DNA from: Prostheceraeus crozeri
Taxonomy: Eukaryota > Platyhelminthes > Polycladida > Euryleptidae
DNA: 64,000 nt
Assembly (NCBI GenBank): GCA_907163375.1
Contig: CAJQUW010016946.1
Span: 620,001-684,000, forward strand
Reading direction: 5' to 3'
Shown: positions 1 through 13,390 of the stretch, in pieces
How positions within the stretch are numbered: the stretch's first letter is position 1
How the letters are laid out: each line of letters begins with the position of its first letter
Notes under the pieces: model-generated
What the model saw: the letters and a program-made list of their open reading frames with translations, nothing else
The model's database searches: none
Told to the model about the DNA's origin: nothing
Position numbers and translations under genes: made by a program

Positions 1-1240
1 AGAGGTTATGCTTGCACCTCCTCTAGGCTCAAGAGGTCGAGGAATGTTTAGTGGTGTCAGCATCTGTCGAAATTTGATAGATTTCAATTGTGTTATAAAT
101 AAACGCATATGCTGGAACTTGTCAATTTAAAGAGCACCATTACTTTACAACAAGACGAATTTTGTTGCTTCGGAGATCAATACGTTGTATATGAACATTA
201 AAACAAAATACGGTAGTAGGGCAGTTGGCGGCAATTCGGATCATATATCAGAAAAGCTGTGAATGGAAAATCGAAAAGTTGTTTTTCGCTACACGAGTCC
301 TTCTTTTGAATTAACCACGTATCAAGGCAATCACATTTTTTTGTGTTCTGCTAAAAATGAAGAATTTGATTCACTGCGGTCATGGGGTTTTCGGGTAAGT
401 TGCTCTTTTAAATCTCTTCACAACAATGATATGAGTTTGTGATATTTTTGTAAAATGCGATGAGAGGCAGCAATTTCGAATAGGTAGCCTGTTTATACTT
501 ACAGGAGTACGGGTATCCATTCGCTTATACGCATTTCTAACAAAAAATCAGAATTTGTCAAAATAATGCTTCTCAATGAACAATCGAGCAATACACCAAC
601 TTGAGGCTAAACGGCAAAGCTCATCATATATCAGAGTATTATAAAAGACAACATGTGCATAATCCAAGAAAGCAGGCAAGCCTTAAACAAATGTAAAATG
701 CGTTTATAAAGGAGCATGTCAGAAACAGGTGCATGCGGCACAATTCTGCAAGCATGAAATGGTGCAAAGAGCAATGGTTTTATTATTGAAGCCAATTTAG
801 TAGCTTTGTCTTCAGGGAGGCCCTGTAGTGGCTGCATCACATCTCAGGTGATAATGAAATGAAAATAGTGAAGGATGTTGTCAGTCCAAATGACACATAT
901 ATATTCCTTCAAATTTATTCAGTTAGATGTTATTTTTTAATTTAACTCAAAATACCGCCTTTTTATCAAACCCGAACTCGAAATTCTTTCACCTCACCCG
1001 AAGCCCCGACAGTACGTTTCCGTTCTTTATTAAAGACCTTATGTCCATTTGTGGTTTATAGGACATACACTGTTGTTTCTTACTGTGGCATAAGTTTAAT
1101 AAAATTGCAAATGTATCAGAAGAAAAGTCTTCACATCTTTGCATGAAGCAATAATATTACCCGTATCAATGTTATTCCGCTTCGAAATTTTGTGAAATGC
1201 TTATGACCACAACAATGTAATTATTTTGTACTTCCAGGTG
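1..1240. other. Non-coding flank
   Basis: Apart from the possible exon at 263-394 I see no coding signal, repeat structure or recognisable element here. Short ORFs on both strands have no family features. Confidence 0.5.
263..394 (+). CDS. Possible 5' coding exon of an unrecognised gene
   Basis: An ATG at 263 opens 44 codons that run in phase 0 into a strong splice donor (cgg followed by gtaagt, GT at 395-396). If unspliced, the frame stops about 16 codons later. The predicted peptide begins MENRKVVFRYTSPSFELTTY and ends SLRSWGFR; it is mixed hydrophobic and polar, with no signal peptide or membrane segment. I do not recognise a family. The support is only the ATG, the open frame and the donor; a chance ORF next to a chance donor is a real alternative. 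It lies 5.7 kb upstream of the PTEN-like exon on the same strand, so it would belong to a neighbouring or overlapping gene. Confidence 0.25.
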
Positions 1241-1244
1241 GTAG

Positions 1245-1410
1245 GATAGTTTGGGTGGTTAGCGGTGCACTTCGGTGCGAAAGTGCAGAAGGTCCAAAGT
1301 TCGAGTCTCTCCGCTGGGGAGGTAGCACCGTTCTCACTGCAAGCTTGTAACCCAAACCTTGTGAAGGCTGCCCCATCCCTAGCTGCCTTGGATGGGGAAG
1401 AAGAAATAGC
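1245..1410 (+). repeat. tRNA-headed SINE-like repeat, family B, copy 1
   Basis: A tRNA-like head (gggtggttagcggtgcac as an A-box-like part, then gttcgagtctc as a B-box-like part) is followed by a body containing gtgcagaaggtcc and ggggaggtagcacc. The second copy at 4545-4690 shares the order agtgcagaaggt, gttc, ggaggta-caccg. The promoter boxes and sharing with a second locus make a SINE likely, but no target duplication could be defined. Confidence 0.4.
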
Positions 1411-2385
1411 GTCTTGCTTTCACAGCCTGGGAAGTACTACACACCTTGTATTAGTGATTTGCAAGTGATCACATCGGACAGAAGTCTATTTGCATTCATA
1501 TTTCTTCTTTTCAAAATCTTTTCGTCTAAGTTTCTCGCTGAATCGTCAGAGCAAATGTTGAACTATCATCATATCAATAAACTACAGGCTCTAGTCAATG
1601 AAAGTATATTGGAATGTTGTTTTTCCTGATATAAAGCTATCTTTTCAGTGTACCATTAGTCAGTTCATCTCTTCGTTGTGATGGACATCTACAGTACGTA
1701 GAATCAAAGCAAAAATGGCTTTGGAGGGGTTTCCATCACGCACTGAGAATCGCATCAGTGAGCGCAGACAAAACTTAACCATTTAGAAGGTCTTGCCTTT
1801 GCTTTTGTAGTTTTTAAGCTGTCAGGTGTTTAAGATCAATGAATTTGACTCTGAGCGTTTGCCAGAGTTTGACTCTGAACGAATTTGTGTGCAGTCTGAT
1901 ACTCATCGGCTTGTCATGAAATAGATGAGGACTCTTCTTTTCATGCGATGTTTTCTTTTCAGTTTTATGTTGAGGTCCTAGAAATGAAATACTGTGTTTA
2001 AGAGGATGAAACTTGAGAGAATGAAGACTTTGTTGTTGACTCAGTTGACTTAGGCACAGACCAAGTGCAAGTGGACCCCTAAATGTCGAGTCCATGGGTT
2101 GTCTAAAAGTAAATCACCCTACTTTCACCGCAGCTCAATTGAGGCCTCTGATACAAGGACCGTACCGATAAGTGATTGCATTTGTATAACTTTAGGCAGC
2201 GCAGACAATCAAATAGGTTAAGAGCAAGCATGGCTTCCATTGTCCGGGAACTTCAAAGGATATCTGCATTCGGCTTCCCTGAACTTTCTGGGGCATGATT
2301 TCGTCGTGAATGTTCGGTTTATGAGCGAGTCAATCAATCAGTAATGCCGTGTCAGAACTGACGTTGGCGACAATCAGGTGTTCTT
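1411..2385. other. Unassigned non-coding DNA
   Basis: I see no gene or defined repeat. Short ORFs on both strands carry no family features. The segment separates a SINE-like repeat from the 3' side of an RTE-like LINE relic. Confidence 0.5.
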
Positions 2386-2389
2386 CTCG

Positions 2390-3830
2390 TCTCTTGCACA
2401 TTCTTATGATGGTCGTGGCTCTCCTACCCGTCGCTCCCTCAAGCTACTTCATGAAGGATAATCGTTGACGTCCTGCCTCTCCTTCCTTCGATTTTGCCGG
2501 TTAGAGTAGGATCTCTGTATTTCCCCGTCCGAAGGACATGACCAAGGAACCGTATTTGCCTTGTAAAGATGGTCATCATCAGTTGCCTTGACATGCATGC
2601 GCGTTCGAGTACGGCTTCGTTGCTAACACATCTCCGCCGCTTCCAACCTTGCCTGCATCGTCTGATCTATGGACTATGCTTCACATCCATAGAGAAGTAC
2701 CGACGTCACGTAACATGTAAGTTGTTGAATTCTCGTTGCCACGACAGTGTTACGTGAAGTAAGCACCCTCTCCATCTTCTTATATGCCGTCTTTCCCATA
2801 CCAATCCGCCGCTTGATATCTTCATCACACCTAGCATCCGACGTGACGCTGCTGCCCACGTACCGGAAGTGAGACAGCTTCTCCAAGACCACACCTTTTA
2901 CGAGCATATTGGTGAGAGGGGTGTTACGCTTCTTTGAAAATACCACAACAAAGGATTTCTTGCGATGGATGTCGAGTCCTTTCGTTTGTCACTTTCTAGA
3001 CGATAGCCTGTAGTTTTTCCTCAGTGTCAGCAAAAAGTACCGTATCGCAAATTATTCATAATGTCACTTCCAACTCTAACACCATCCATTTCTTTAACGT
3101 TTCTCATGATCATCTCTGTGTATAACGGGAAGAGATGAGGGGACAGAACACAATCTTGTCGAACACCTCTTTCCACAGTAGTTGAATCGCTTAAAACTCC
3201 ATCTGTAATCATTGCTGCCTGCTGATTCCAGTACAAGTTCTTTATTAACTGGATGTCCTGTTCATCAACATGTAGAGAGCTAAGTAGGGTCATCAAAGGC
3301 TCCTGTAGTACTTTGTCGAAGGCCTTTGCATAGTCTACGAAGCAAACGAATATATCTCGTTGCACTTCGATAAGCCTTTCGCTTAACGTTCTTAGCTATC
3401 TCGCTTTCTGTTCTACTACGCAAGCGTTTCACAATAACTCGAAGGATCAACTTTGTTAGGTGGCTCATAAGGCTGTTCGTACGATGTTGGTCACATTTTG
3501 TCACACCTGGTTCATTCTGTAATGTAATGAAGACATACATACACATCTCTTACGGGAAACGACCTTCATAGATCGAATTGGCCAAATGAGTGATCTTCTC
3601 TACACTGAATTCTTCAATCGCATCAAACATCTCTACGACGATGCCGTCCTGTCCTGCTGCTTGTCCTGTAGACATATTCCTTAGAGCACAATCGATCTTC
3701 TCTTTGAGAATTGGATTTCCGCTTGTATTGGGTTGTGGTGGAGCTTCACCTCGTTCCCCAGCAAACAACTCCATCATCAGATTTATTAGACGTTATGTCT
3801 TTTCGTTTCAAAGTCGAAGTTGAGTCTTCT
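2390..3830 (-). pseudogene. RTE-like non-LTR retrotransposon relic (reverse transcriptase)
   Basis: Four minus-strand blocks lie in the right order for one reverse transcriptase. Block one is 3777-3550, ending in the finger segment with GQAAGQDGIVVEM. Block two is 3546-3370, containing HRTNSLMSHLTKLILR. Block three is 3365-3027, with the palm start CFVDYAKAFDKV and the GVRQDCVLSP loop. Block four is 2946-2674, the thumb/C-terminal part with HFRYVGSSVTSDARCDEDIK and LLYGCEA. Frames shift between blocks. Where the catalytic YADD box belongs, after NNLR at about 3040, the sequence reads YGTFC, so the aspartates are lost. The style fits LINEs of the RTE/BovB type, but clade assignment is by eye. 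The 5' endonuclease half is not visible, so this is a 5'-truncated, inactive copy. Confidence 0.75.
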
Positions 3831-4544
3831 CCTTTATTAAAAGATGAACTGTCAAAATATGTGCACAATTTATTGTCACAAGAAGTTATTCAAATTCACA
3901 TACACACCTTTATGTACACCGGCATTTATTAGTAATGTTCTTACAAATAGAATTCGATATCCAGGCCATGGCATGGGCATCTGTGCACTCGGTGTAAATT
4001 GTTCTTTGTGAATCTCATTTGTGTATTCGCGCGAGTCCTCTCCTATCTAATTACTTTACAGATAATGAAATCACATTTCTCATGATTCTTCGACATCTAT
4101 CCTTCCGGATCGATGTCAATAATAGAATAAAGTATCGACATTCATGTCACCTCCCGAATTTATTTCTTTTATCAATTGGTTGCCAATTTCACATGATTTT
4201 ACACTCACAGTATGCGAGCTGCACTGCAGTGGATGGAAGTCCTGCCTCATAATTCATTATAAGAAGTGATACAACTATTGCTTTTCTAATCATTTAATCA
4301 GCCTGATTCGAATGACGGTAATTTAGTCGCACGGCCTTGACACAACGTGTCTCAAAGTCGCTTCGGAAGCAGTCAGAGATAATCTGGCGTCGCCACTCGT
4401 TTTGTCAATGAATTCTTTACAAATTATTAGCACGATGCAAGTATTGAAGAGATTAAATGTGATTGCACCTGCCACATAATTGGTGCTGTCATATACCCAT
4501 CAATAATACAATTTTGTGGCTTCTGCTACCAGTCGCCTGCAGCT
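3831..4544. other. Unassigned non-coding DNA
   Basis: No gene, tandem repeat or inverted repeat recognised. Confidence 0.5.
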
Positions 4545-4690
4545 CAGATGACTGGATAGCTCAGTTGCTTAAGGGCATCATTTGGGTTCGGTAGTGCAGA
4601 AGGTTTATGGTTCTGTGGAGGTACCACCACTTTCTCTAAACCTGGTGAGAGTTGCTGCTGAATCACTCACTAATTTATGACCGTCGATAA
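4545..4690 (+). repeat. tRNA-headed SINE-like repeat, family B, copy 2
   Basis: It begins with gatagctcagttgcttaag, which resembles a tRNA A-box, then ttcggtagtgcagaaggt and ggaggtaccacc, in the same order as copy 1 at 1245-1410. It is more decayed than copy 1. Confidence 0.4.
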
Positions 4691-5699
4691 AGAGGCCGTT
4701 GGTGCACAGAAGATTGCCCGTGGTTCCCGTCCTCACTTTGGGATGGCCCGGTTCATTTATCGATTCACCGTATACGAGGTCCTCCTCTTTTCCTTCTTTC
4801 TTCAACCTGTCCATACATGGTTGTTTTACATACTGACATCTTCTCACTGGTGACGTGTGCAAGTCTCTTTATTTTCTGATCTTAGCGGTGTTAAGACTCT
4901 TGAGTGATGCATGCTTCTGACGGAGTATTGGAATTTATATTCAGAGATACAGAGCAACCTCACAAAACGCCACAGATAACTTCAAAAAGTTCTACATTTG
5001 AATGATTATCCCAGCAACTTTTTATATGCTCCTCCAAACAGTGTAACCGGCTTCAAGTGGACCATTCATGCACACTACCAATGGTCTTAAGCAAGGAAAT
5101 AAGTGAACGATGTCGGCGAAGAGTGGTAATCTATAAAATTCAGCGCATTAAAATGCATGAAGTGCAGTAAGAAATAACACCAGTATATTCATATAGCATC
5201 TCAAGCAGTCCAGGATCTCGAATCATGCAACTAAAATTTATCAATAGAGATAACTGACAATTACTCCGATATCATTAACCGGCATCATTGTACGTTAAGA
5301 AAATAATTCTGCAACAGCTTGGTCTAAATATCTGTTGATCTGATCAACTGCTACTATCACCATTATGTTGAATTTTTGTAATTTCCTAATTAGAAGTTAA
5401 TTGTGATTCTCAATCGATTCCCGTGTTGAATGAAAGATATATGAACGATAAAACTGATCGTCTTAGGGTCATAAAACGATAGCGGCTAGACTGAGGCACT
5501 GGGAAGCAAATAAAAATAAACGCTACTGACCAGGATCAAGCTTTTGTTGTACATGAACATCGCAGTCCGACGAGGCGCCTTCTCTTAAATTCGGCAGCCG
5601 AACAGCGGCGTGACGTCGTCAGTTAAATAAAATATATGCTTTCTCCTTCCCCGAGGAGATACGTTGTCTGCGCACTCGATCTAATTATAGCTAAAGATT
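4691..5699. other. Unassigned non-coding DNA
   Basis: Nothing recognised; AT-rich, with short unrelated ORFs only. Confidence 0.5.
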
Positions 5700-5835
5700 G
5701 TTTTATGGTCACATGTCAATGTAGGCCTCTTAATTTTCATGAGTTTCTGTTGAGGTCCAAGTTTCGCAGCCGAACAATCCTGTGGCTTTCAAGATAGCAC
5801 GGAGGATCGTGCTAGGTTTTTATTGACATCCTATC
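5700..5835 (-). pseudogene. LINE reverse-transcriptase C-terminal relic
   Basis: Read on the minus strand, one frame gives ILRAILKATGLFGCETWTST. This resembles the LLYGCETWTLT block just after the reverse-transcriptase core of RTE-like and related LINEs. Only about 40 codons are visible before stops. The match rests on this one motif, so it is a small, uncertain relic. Confidence 0.4.
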
Positions 5836-6023
5836 TCTCTCCAAATGGTGCCTTGGGTGGGGCAGGAATCTACTTGGAACCTCCTCATAGGCAACAAGGA
5901 GCTTGAAATGTGTTACCCATTTGTCAAGGTATCTTTTCATTATTGTATTTTCCCTTTTATGAACTTCATGATTTCTGTTAACGAATTTAATTGACTCTTA
6001 ACATGTGATTCTTTCACTTGCAG

Positions 6024-7409
<1,386 letters not shown>

Positions 7410-7606
7410 AGGCGCGTTCGCATTAGACCGATAACGACAATGATAAATGGGAATAAAATTTCTCCGCATGTGCAATATTGCTGCTGTTTTCATTAGCCCG
7501 ATTTTCTCCACGATAAAATTTACAATGTTAATAGCGGAGCTGAACGATAAATGAAATATCGTCAGGGTTTTATCGTTATCGTCATCGTGCTAGTGTGAAC
7601 GCGACT
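7410..7606. mobile_element. 197-bp MITE, Harbinger-like (TAA target duplication)
   Basis: The left end aggcgcgttcgcattagacc and the reverse complement of the right end (agtcgcgttcacactag) form imperfect inverted repeats of about 35 bp, both continuing into cgataacga-like sequence. The element is flanked on both sides by TAA (7407-7409 and 7607-7609). It carries no ORF. Small size, terminal inverted repeats and a TAA duplication fit a PIF/Harbinger-type miniature element. The superfamily rests mainly on the duplication. Confidence 0.65.
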
Positions 7607-8539
7607 TAAGTGTGGCGCATGGTTGCAGCGTGCACACGAATTTTAGCTGACAGATGTCTCCTTTTCATTCAGCAATGGGAAATTTTTCTAGAGAGTGAGT
7701 TTCTCAACCTGATTACGAGATAAGCCGAAGTTGGAGTGGCCCATATCGCGCGCCTTCTACATGTAGCCAAATGAGAGAGATCCATAGAACAGTGAAATGA
7801 TTTTCGCACAGACGAATTTGTGTGATATGAAGTCAACATGTATGAGATGCTCTGCTTGGATTTAGCAAATCGGAGCGCTTGTTCTTGTTTCTTGTGATTT
7901 AATTTGTTTATTTTTGTTTAATGTTTCGCAAGTTAGCTTGATGATAGATAGTTTTAGTGCAAGTCTATTCGAGAGACTGCTTCCAAATCTGCTAAAAATA
8001 TGTCTCAATTGCAAGCATGGAAGAAAACACGTCCTCGGGCATTTCAACAAGATGATTGACCTCATACAAGTTTGTATTTCAGCCATTATCAATTTATCCT
8101 CCTGTGGTCACAACTTATCAGCTGTGACGAAGTAAAAACCCTCATCAACATTCTGCAATTATTTCCAGCATATTTTCTTCTCATGCATGATGTTGTGAAA
8201 TTCTTATTACACATTTCCCTGTCTGATGGTTCACATGGTGATAATGTTGCCGGTTGTCTGAACTTTATGTTACAGGCTCATCTTCAGGCATGAAGTGGAC
8301 AAGTCACTTGGATAAACACTGCGAAGTCTGGAACTAGACCCGCTGTGTGAAATTCATGAGAGCTTATCTCATACTGTCTCTAGACTTACATAGCTTCCAA
8401 TTCCGATCTCTCTGCTTCGCAATATATGAGAATCACATCATCGCTTCGTGTAGTGCAACATTTGTTATCCCTATCTCACAAAACACGATTTGACAGTATG
8501 ACACAGTAGTAATCAATCACCACGTCATTTATCAAGAGA
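7607..8539. other. Unassigned non-coding DNA
   Basis: No gene or element recognised. Confidence 0.5.
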
Positions 8540-8544
8540 TACAC

Positions 8545-8880
8545 TACTTGTTTCGTTTGATGCAAGCTTTCTCCAACTTCGTAGTGTTGGACGATGTCTC
8601 CCAATATTATGAACCGCAGAGCGTCAACGGTGACGAATGTTCACGTCATCCGGTTAGAGACCATTCTGTCAGCGGTAAAAGAGTCACTCCACGATTTTCG
8701 AGGTCGATCTTTTCTCTTACCTTCCATGTCAACACTTGGCGGACTCTGTCTCACTACGTGGCCATTCCATCCCACTGAAGTCTGCTTCTTCTCTATGATT
8801 GTGTTATTTATAATGCACACAATGTATTTTATCTGAGTAACGACGGTGATAATGCGACTTGACGGGAAACGTCTTGTCAT
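8545..8880 (-). pseudogene. LINE ORF2 C-terminal relic
   Basis: The minus-strand frame 8880-8641 contains WNGHVVRQSPPSVDMEGKRK followed by DRPRKSWSDS. This matches the common LINE C-terminal pattern W-x-GHV...GR(K)RGRPRK-W found after the reverse transcriptase in RTE-like and related elements. The reverse transcriptase itself is absent, so this is a 3'-end fragment. Confidence 0.5.
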
Positions 8881-10470
8881 GTCAGGTACAGCGATTTTAC
8901 AATAAGACCCTATTTCAAATTTGTTGGTATTAGATCTTTCAGGAATGACTGATGTCTTCTTTCAATTTCAACTTATGATCCACGTTGACACAATCGACCA
9001 GTTTGCTAGTCAGGTCTCTTCGAGCATATCAAAAATAAACATGTAGAAATAGCATTGAGGATTTTCAGGTCGATAAGCTGACGAACAGTCGAGACACAAC
9101 ATTCACTGACGTAAAAGGTGTCATACACTTGAAGTCTACAACCAATAGAAGACATGATGTACTTTGCTACAGTCTGCCCTATCACCTTCATCATCTCAAA
9201 TTCAGCTAACAACGCAATTCTTAATATATAGCGCATTCACTTCTTCATAAATCTTCAGACCGCCATTTGAACATTCGACCATAGAAGGCTAGAAGACCAT
9301 TCGATTGCCCGATAATCGCTTCCAATAATCTTCGATACTAACGTCTGACGGAACAAACATTCGCGCTGTTGTGATAGTAAAGTGCTTATGGCCAGAAGTC
9401 TTGGAACGAGCACATATTAAGATTGGGCCTACAAAATCCTGACTTTTCACCAATCCCGGGATTAGCTTTTAATTGCTCCGAAAAATTGGTCATAAATTTT
9501 CAGCTTTATGCAAAAACTAGAATATAACTTAGAAGATTTGTTTGCTACTATTTCAAAGTTCTGCAATACTGCTGAGCTACAAATATAGAGATGCACGAGA
9601 ATTTAGTGCAACAAATGTACTCGGCTAGCGAGAGCTGAAAATAGTTGCAATGAATGCAAGTACAAGAGTCTGAACTGCAGCATTTCCAATCGAATGATTG
9701 CTCACGATCAACAATTCCAATCAAAGGTCTGCCTCGTGATGCGACTAAGACTGATTTCATGGCTGCGATTTCATGTAAATAAGTAACAGCTTAACCGATA
9801 ATGATTGAAAGGGTGGCAAGTTTTGCAATGTGGTGCGAAGTTCTTGATCTCATCAATTGGAAATTTGTACAGGAGATGAATAAAATCTTCAGTCCGTATG
9901 AATTGACATAGTTAAGCCAATGTCTATTGTTTGAGAGAGATAGTCTCACTCGCTGCTCCCAGGTGAAGTGTAAAAGTGGAATAACTTGTAACCTTGATAT
10001 AGCTGAAATTCTTTCTCCTGTCGAGCAAAGATCGATAATTTCTCCCTCAATCGGAAAAGGAATTTCTGTACTTTTCATTGTTAAGGTACTTCTACACAGC
10101 TGTTACACAATCACTGGAATTGAGGTGGGGAGCTACCAATTACGTCGTCACACCGTCGCTCGCTAATCTGCATCGCGCCTTGAACTGTCAGTGATGCTGA
10201 AATAAGGGTCAGTGAGGTGAACTTTGTCATCCCCTCGGCAATTGAATTTCAGAGCCTACTGATGGAAAGAAGCTCGATGGATTTGTGTCAAACGTCCAGA
10301 AATCTTCTCTGGAACTTTACTATTTATATGCTATCGAACTTTCGTAATGACAGATGGCATGTTTTAAGACATACTGAAATTTGGGAGATTCGTTTATCAT
10401 CAACCAATTTCATTTTTAGTTATTTTTAGTTTCATTGAAAACAGATGCTGGTGCTTTGACCGGTGATAAT
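8881..10470. other. Unassigned non-coding DNA
   Basis: No gene, inverted repeat or tandem repeat recognised. Minus-strand ORFs at 9006-9236 and 9791-10078 have no family features and are treated as chance. Confidence 0.45.
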
Positions 10471-10472
10471 TT

Positions 10473-10530
10473 GGTCTCCGTGGCACAGTGGTTAAGTCCT
10501 CAGCCTACTCTCTTTCGATTTCTTAAAATA
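10473..10530 (+). repeat. SINE family A, head fragment
   Basis: ggtctccgtggcacagtggt followed by taag is the tRNA-like head (A-box) shared with the fuller copies at 52269 and 57579. The B-box and body are missing. Confidence 0.5.
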
Positions 10531-10849
10531 ATCAACAGCCCAAGAGACGGAGCGTTCGACGATACTGCAATATAAGTTTTTATGAAAATAAACAACGTCT
10601 TGTCAAATCAATATAATTATTAAAACTTCAACCGGTTTCGATTGGAGGACAGTAAGATGGGCTACTGGTCACAATCTTCGTCAGGAATTAAGTTGCAGAG
10701 GGCATATGTGCATGTGCATATTAACATAAGTATGAAAATTTGAAATTTGGGCTGTCATACTCGTATATCATTGAAGATTAAGTCATAGTGTAAGTAATAC
10801 AAAAAGTCATAATCAAAATCACTCAGAATTAGGACATAGTGATAGGAGA

Positions 10850-11300
10850 TTTGGCAACAATGGAAGATCGTTGTAAAACATGTAGCATATTCATTCCATG
10901 CGGCCAATCTGTCATCATTTGACTGATGAACCGGAGTTCTTCTGTTTTCCTTTGTTTCTCGTTTCCGTTTAGTTCTTTTAGTGTAGATATTTTCATTTCA
11001 GTTTCATTCATGCTTGTGCTCTCTGCACCGAAAAGAAACAACTTTGTCTGTATTCTTATGGGCAATGTCATAGCGATGTTCATTCATGCGTTCTCTCAAA
11101 CTTCTGCCCGATTCACCGATGTAAATGATGCTACATCCATTAAAACGAACAGAATATGCAATGTTTTTTGTTATGCATGTTGTGTTACTTGCAGCTATCT
11201 TGCATGATAAATTTGCCACTGACGATGTTATAAATTCATCCGACGAAAGAATGTTATGTGTTTTGCATTTCAAGATGTGGTCCCACACGGTACAAAACAT
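10850..11300 (-). pseudogene. Penelope-like element GIY-YIG endonuclease fragment, left arm
   Basis: The minus-strand frame 11300-11004 includes a cysteine-bearing lead (NLSCKIAASNTTC), then NGCSIIYIGESGRSLRERMN and EHRYDI. This is the GIY-YIG nuclease core of Penelope-like retroelements: the YIG-type box followed by an arginine and the LRxRxNEH segment. The frame breaks near 11030. The adjacent frame (11083 to about 10860) continues with RKTEELRFI and PHGMNML, matching the usual PLE C-terminal pattern RK..E..I....PHGLN. The reverse transcriptase that should precede it is absent. It is an inactive C-terminal fragment and forms an inverted repeat with the next feature. Confidence 0.7.
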
Positions 11301-11560
11301 TTAACATTCTTTCGTCGGATGAATTTATAACATCGTCAGTGGCAAATTTATCATGCAAGATAACTGCAAGTAACACAACATGTATAACAAAAAACATTGT
11401 ATATTCTGTTCGTTTTAATGGATGCAACTTCATTTACATCGGTGAATCGGACAGAAGTTTGAGAGAACGTATGAATGATCATCGCTATGATATTTCCCAT
11501 AAGAATACAGACAAAGTTGTTTCTTTTCAGCACATGTTTCACATCCTTTATGAAGCTCTG
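11258..11560 (+). pseudogene. Penelope-like GIY-YIG endonuclease fragment, right arm
   Basis: This plus-strand copy encodes the same endonuclease segment (NGCNFIYIGESDRSLRERMN, then DHRYDI) as the minus-strand fragment facing it. The arms 11031-11255 and 11302-11530 are near-identical inverted repeats separated by about 46 bp. This copy diverges abruptly after TDKVVSF, about 11530, and lacks the C-terminal PHGLN part. Head-to-head partial copies are known for Penelope-like elements, which can carry inverted 5' fragments. Confidence 0.7.
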
Positions 11561-11965
11561 TTTTCCACAACAGCACTCTATTTTTGGCCAAATTATTTCA
11601 TTCGCAGTAGAACTATGGTGTCAATTGTTATTAAGAATATTTCTTACACTGCATCAATGACTTGATTATATAATAGATAAGTATCTCATTAGCGGTATCA
11701 CATTAAATCAACACATTGATGACACTCATCTGTAGACTGTATTTGACTACCATTAAGATAGACACACTTGTTGCTGATATATTGAAGGACATCTCTTATG
11801 ATACTGTCTGATTATCAGACATTCAATGATATTGATTGATATAAGTCACCAATCTTTATTGCCAAAAATGTTTGAACAAACAAAGCTTCATGAAAATTAT
11901 AGAAACACTGACGAACTTAATGCAAGTAGAAAAATTAAATATTGAGTTGCGTCTTCAGTTGAAAA
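11561..11965. other. Unassigned non-coding DNA
   Basis: Nothing recognised. Confidence 0.45.
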
Positions 11966-12150
11966 AGGGGAAGAGACGTGAATAGTTGTCATTTCATCAA
12001 GTATCAGGAATCATCATCAGGCCTAATTCACATCTCTCAACATCGACACAACTCCCAATTTCAAGTTTCAACCATGTCGAAAGTTGAAGGTGCATGCACT
12101 GACGAACATGGTTAAATCACATCAATGGGAAGGCAAACACGCATACCTAA
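11966..12150 (+). repeat. Dispersed repeat family C, copy 1
   Basis: Contains gtcatttcatcaagtatcag, gaatcatcatcagg and cacatctctcaacatcgaca. The same ordered words recur at 55655-55765 and 55945-56150. No open frame or ends could be assigned. Confidence 0.5.
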
Positions 12151-13040
12151 TAGTGCCAGAAAGTCTTTATCAAGTCCTCGAATCATTATTTTATACAACT
12201 CGTGCATCATCAGAAGTACATTTCATAAAATGCAATTTCATTTATTTGACTGCTGATCGTCCCACGCCCTAAAATTTTGTCCTGTGACATTTTCATATCG
12301 CATAATTTTGCCCTCATAGCGTTAGATAATGGCGCCATCACAGGTAAACTACATGGGCGATTTCGATTGAATAACATAATCGAGATGTTTTACGATCTAC
12401 AGAAGTGTGGATAATTTCGAGAATGGTACAGCATGTTTAGAATATTGGAACAGCATCCATTTTTAGAGAGTAACCTAGCATGTGTGTCCGGATATTACTG
12501 CTATTCTAACCTAGTGAAGAGGAAATCTCTGACGAGGCCTATAAACAGTTACTCTTAGACATGATAATCTATGTATCAGATTTGAATGTCTAAAACTTCC
12601 AACTCTAAAAGTCTTATGACTAAAGAATTTCTATTCAAATCTGACTTAGTGTTTCCTCCGGATAGTAATGGGGTTTTAAAATTCAATGCAATTTCAATGT
12701 AAATTCAACTTTCAAAGTTACCAACTACGGCATTAGTGTTCGTTGACTGATATCAAAATCGACAAGAATTCTATCATCATTGGGTTGGAAACAGTTCCAT
12801 AGATCTCCTCTGAGCCTGCATGATGCATTCGTGCATCCAGTGGATCCATTGAAAGCATAGATGTCTCTCTCGCCTTCGGCTCGTATTCTCAAGCTGAAAA
12901 TATGTGTACTTCACCCGCAAGTGCGGAACGGGAATGTACTCACTGCAAAGCCCTATCGCCATGGACGTTTCAAAAGCATGCAAGACAATTGTGAAGTCGG
13001 TAACAAGGTGTTCCACTGAATGACAACCACAACTGCTCAC
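12151..13040. other. Unassigned non-coding DNA
   Basis: The minus ORF 13109-12777 (110 codons) overlaps this stretch but shows no domain; I treat it as chance. Confidence 0.4.
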
Positions 13041-13044
13041 GAGC

Positions 13045-13390
13045 GTGCTTTGCATGGGATGGAGGATGCTGCGGTGTTCGCCGCCAGGAATTACGTTGAA
13101 GGACCGCATAGAGAATGCAATTCGTCCCAGTCACGGAGATGACGGAGCAGCGGTTAAGATGGTACGGACACTAGGAGCGAGGCGCGGAGGACTCGGGTGG
13201 CGAAACGTGCGACACAGCTGCAACTGCGACGACCACGCGGCCGGCCCAGGAAACGATGGACCAATAGGATGCGCGAAAATCTGCGCGTGAAGGGCCAGGC
13301 GAAGGAGGCTTTCGACAGGCGACATTGAAGGAGATCAAACTGTGTGTCGGTGCCCTCTGCCGTGGAGCGGCACAACGCCAGGGGAAGAAG
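13045..13390 (+). pseudogene. LINE ORF2 C-terminal relic, GC-rich
   Basis: The stretch reads as a decayed LINE C-terminus: LRWYGHxxR at about 13152 (ttaagatggtacggacac), then GR-rich codons including cggccggcccaggaaacgat, and a CVGALCRGA-like end. It is distinctly GC-richer than its surroundings, as expected for a retroelement fragment. Stops and shifts break every frame, so no domain can be scored. Confidence 0.4.

Noticed and set aside
12777-13109. 110-codon minus-strand ORF
   Set aside because: No domain or motif; overlaps a decayed LINE tail on the other strand; length is within chance.
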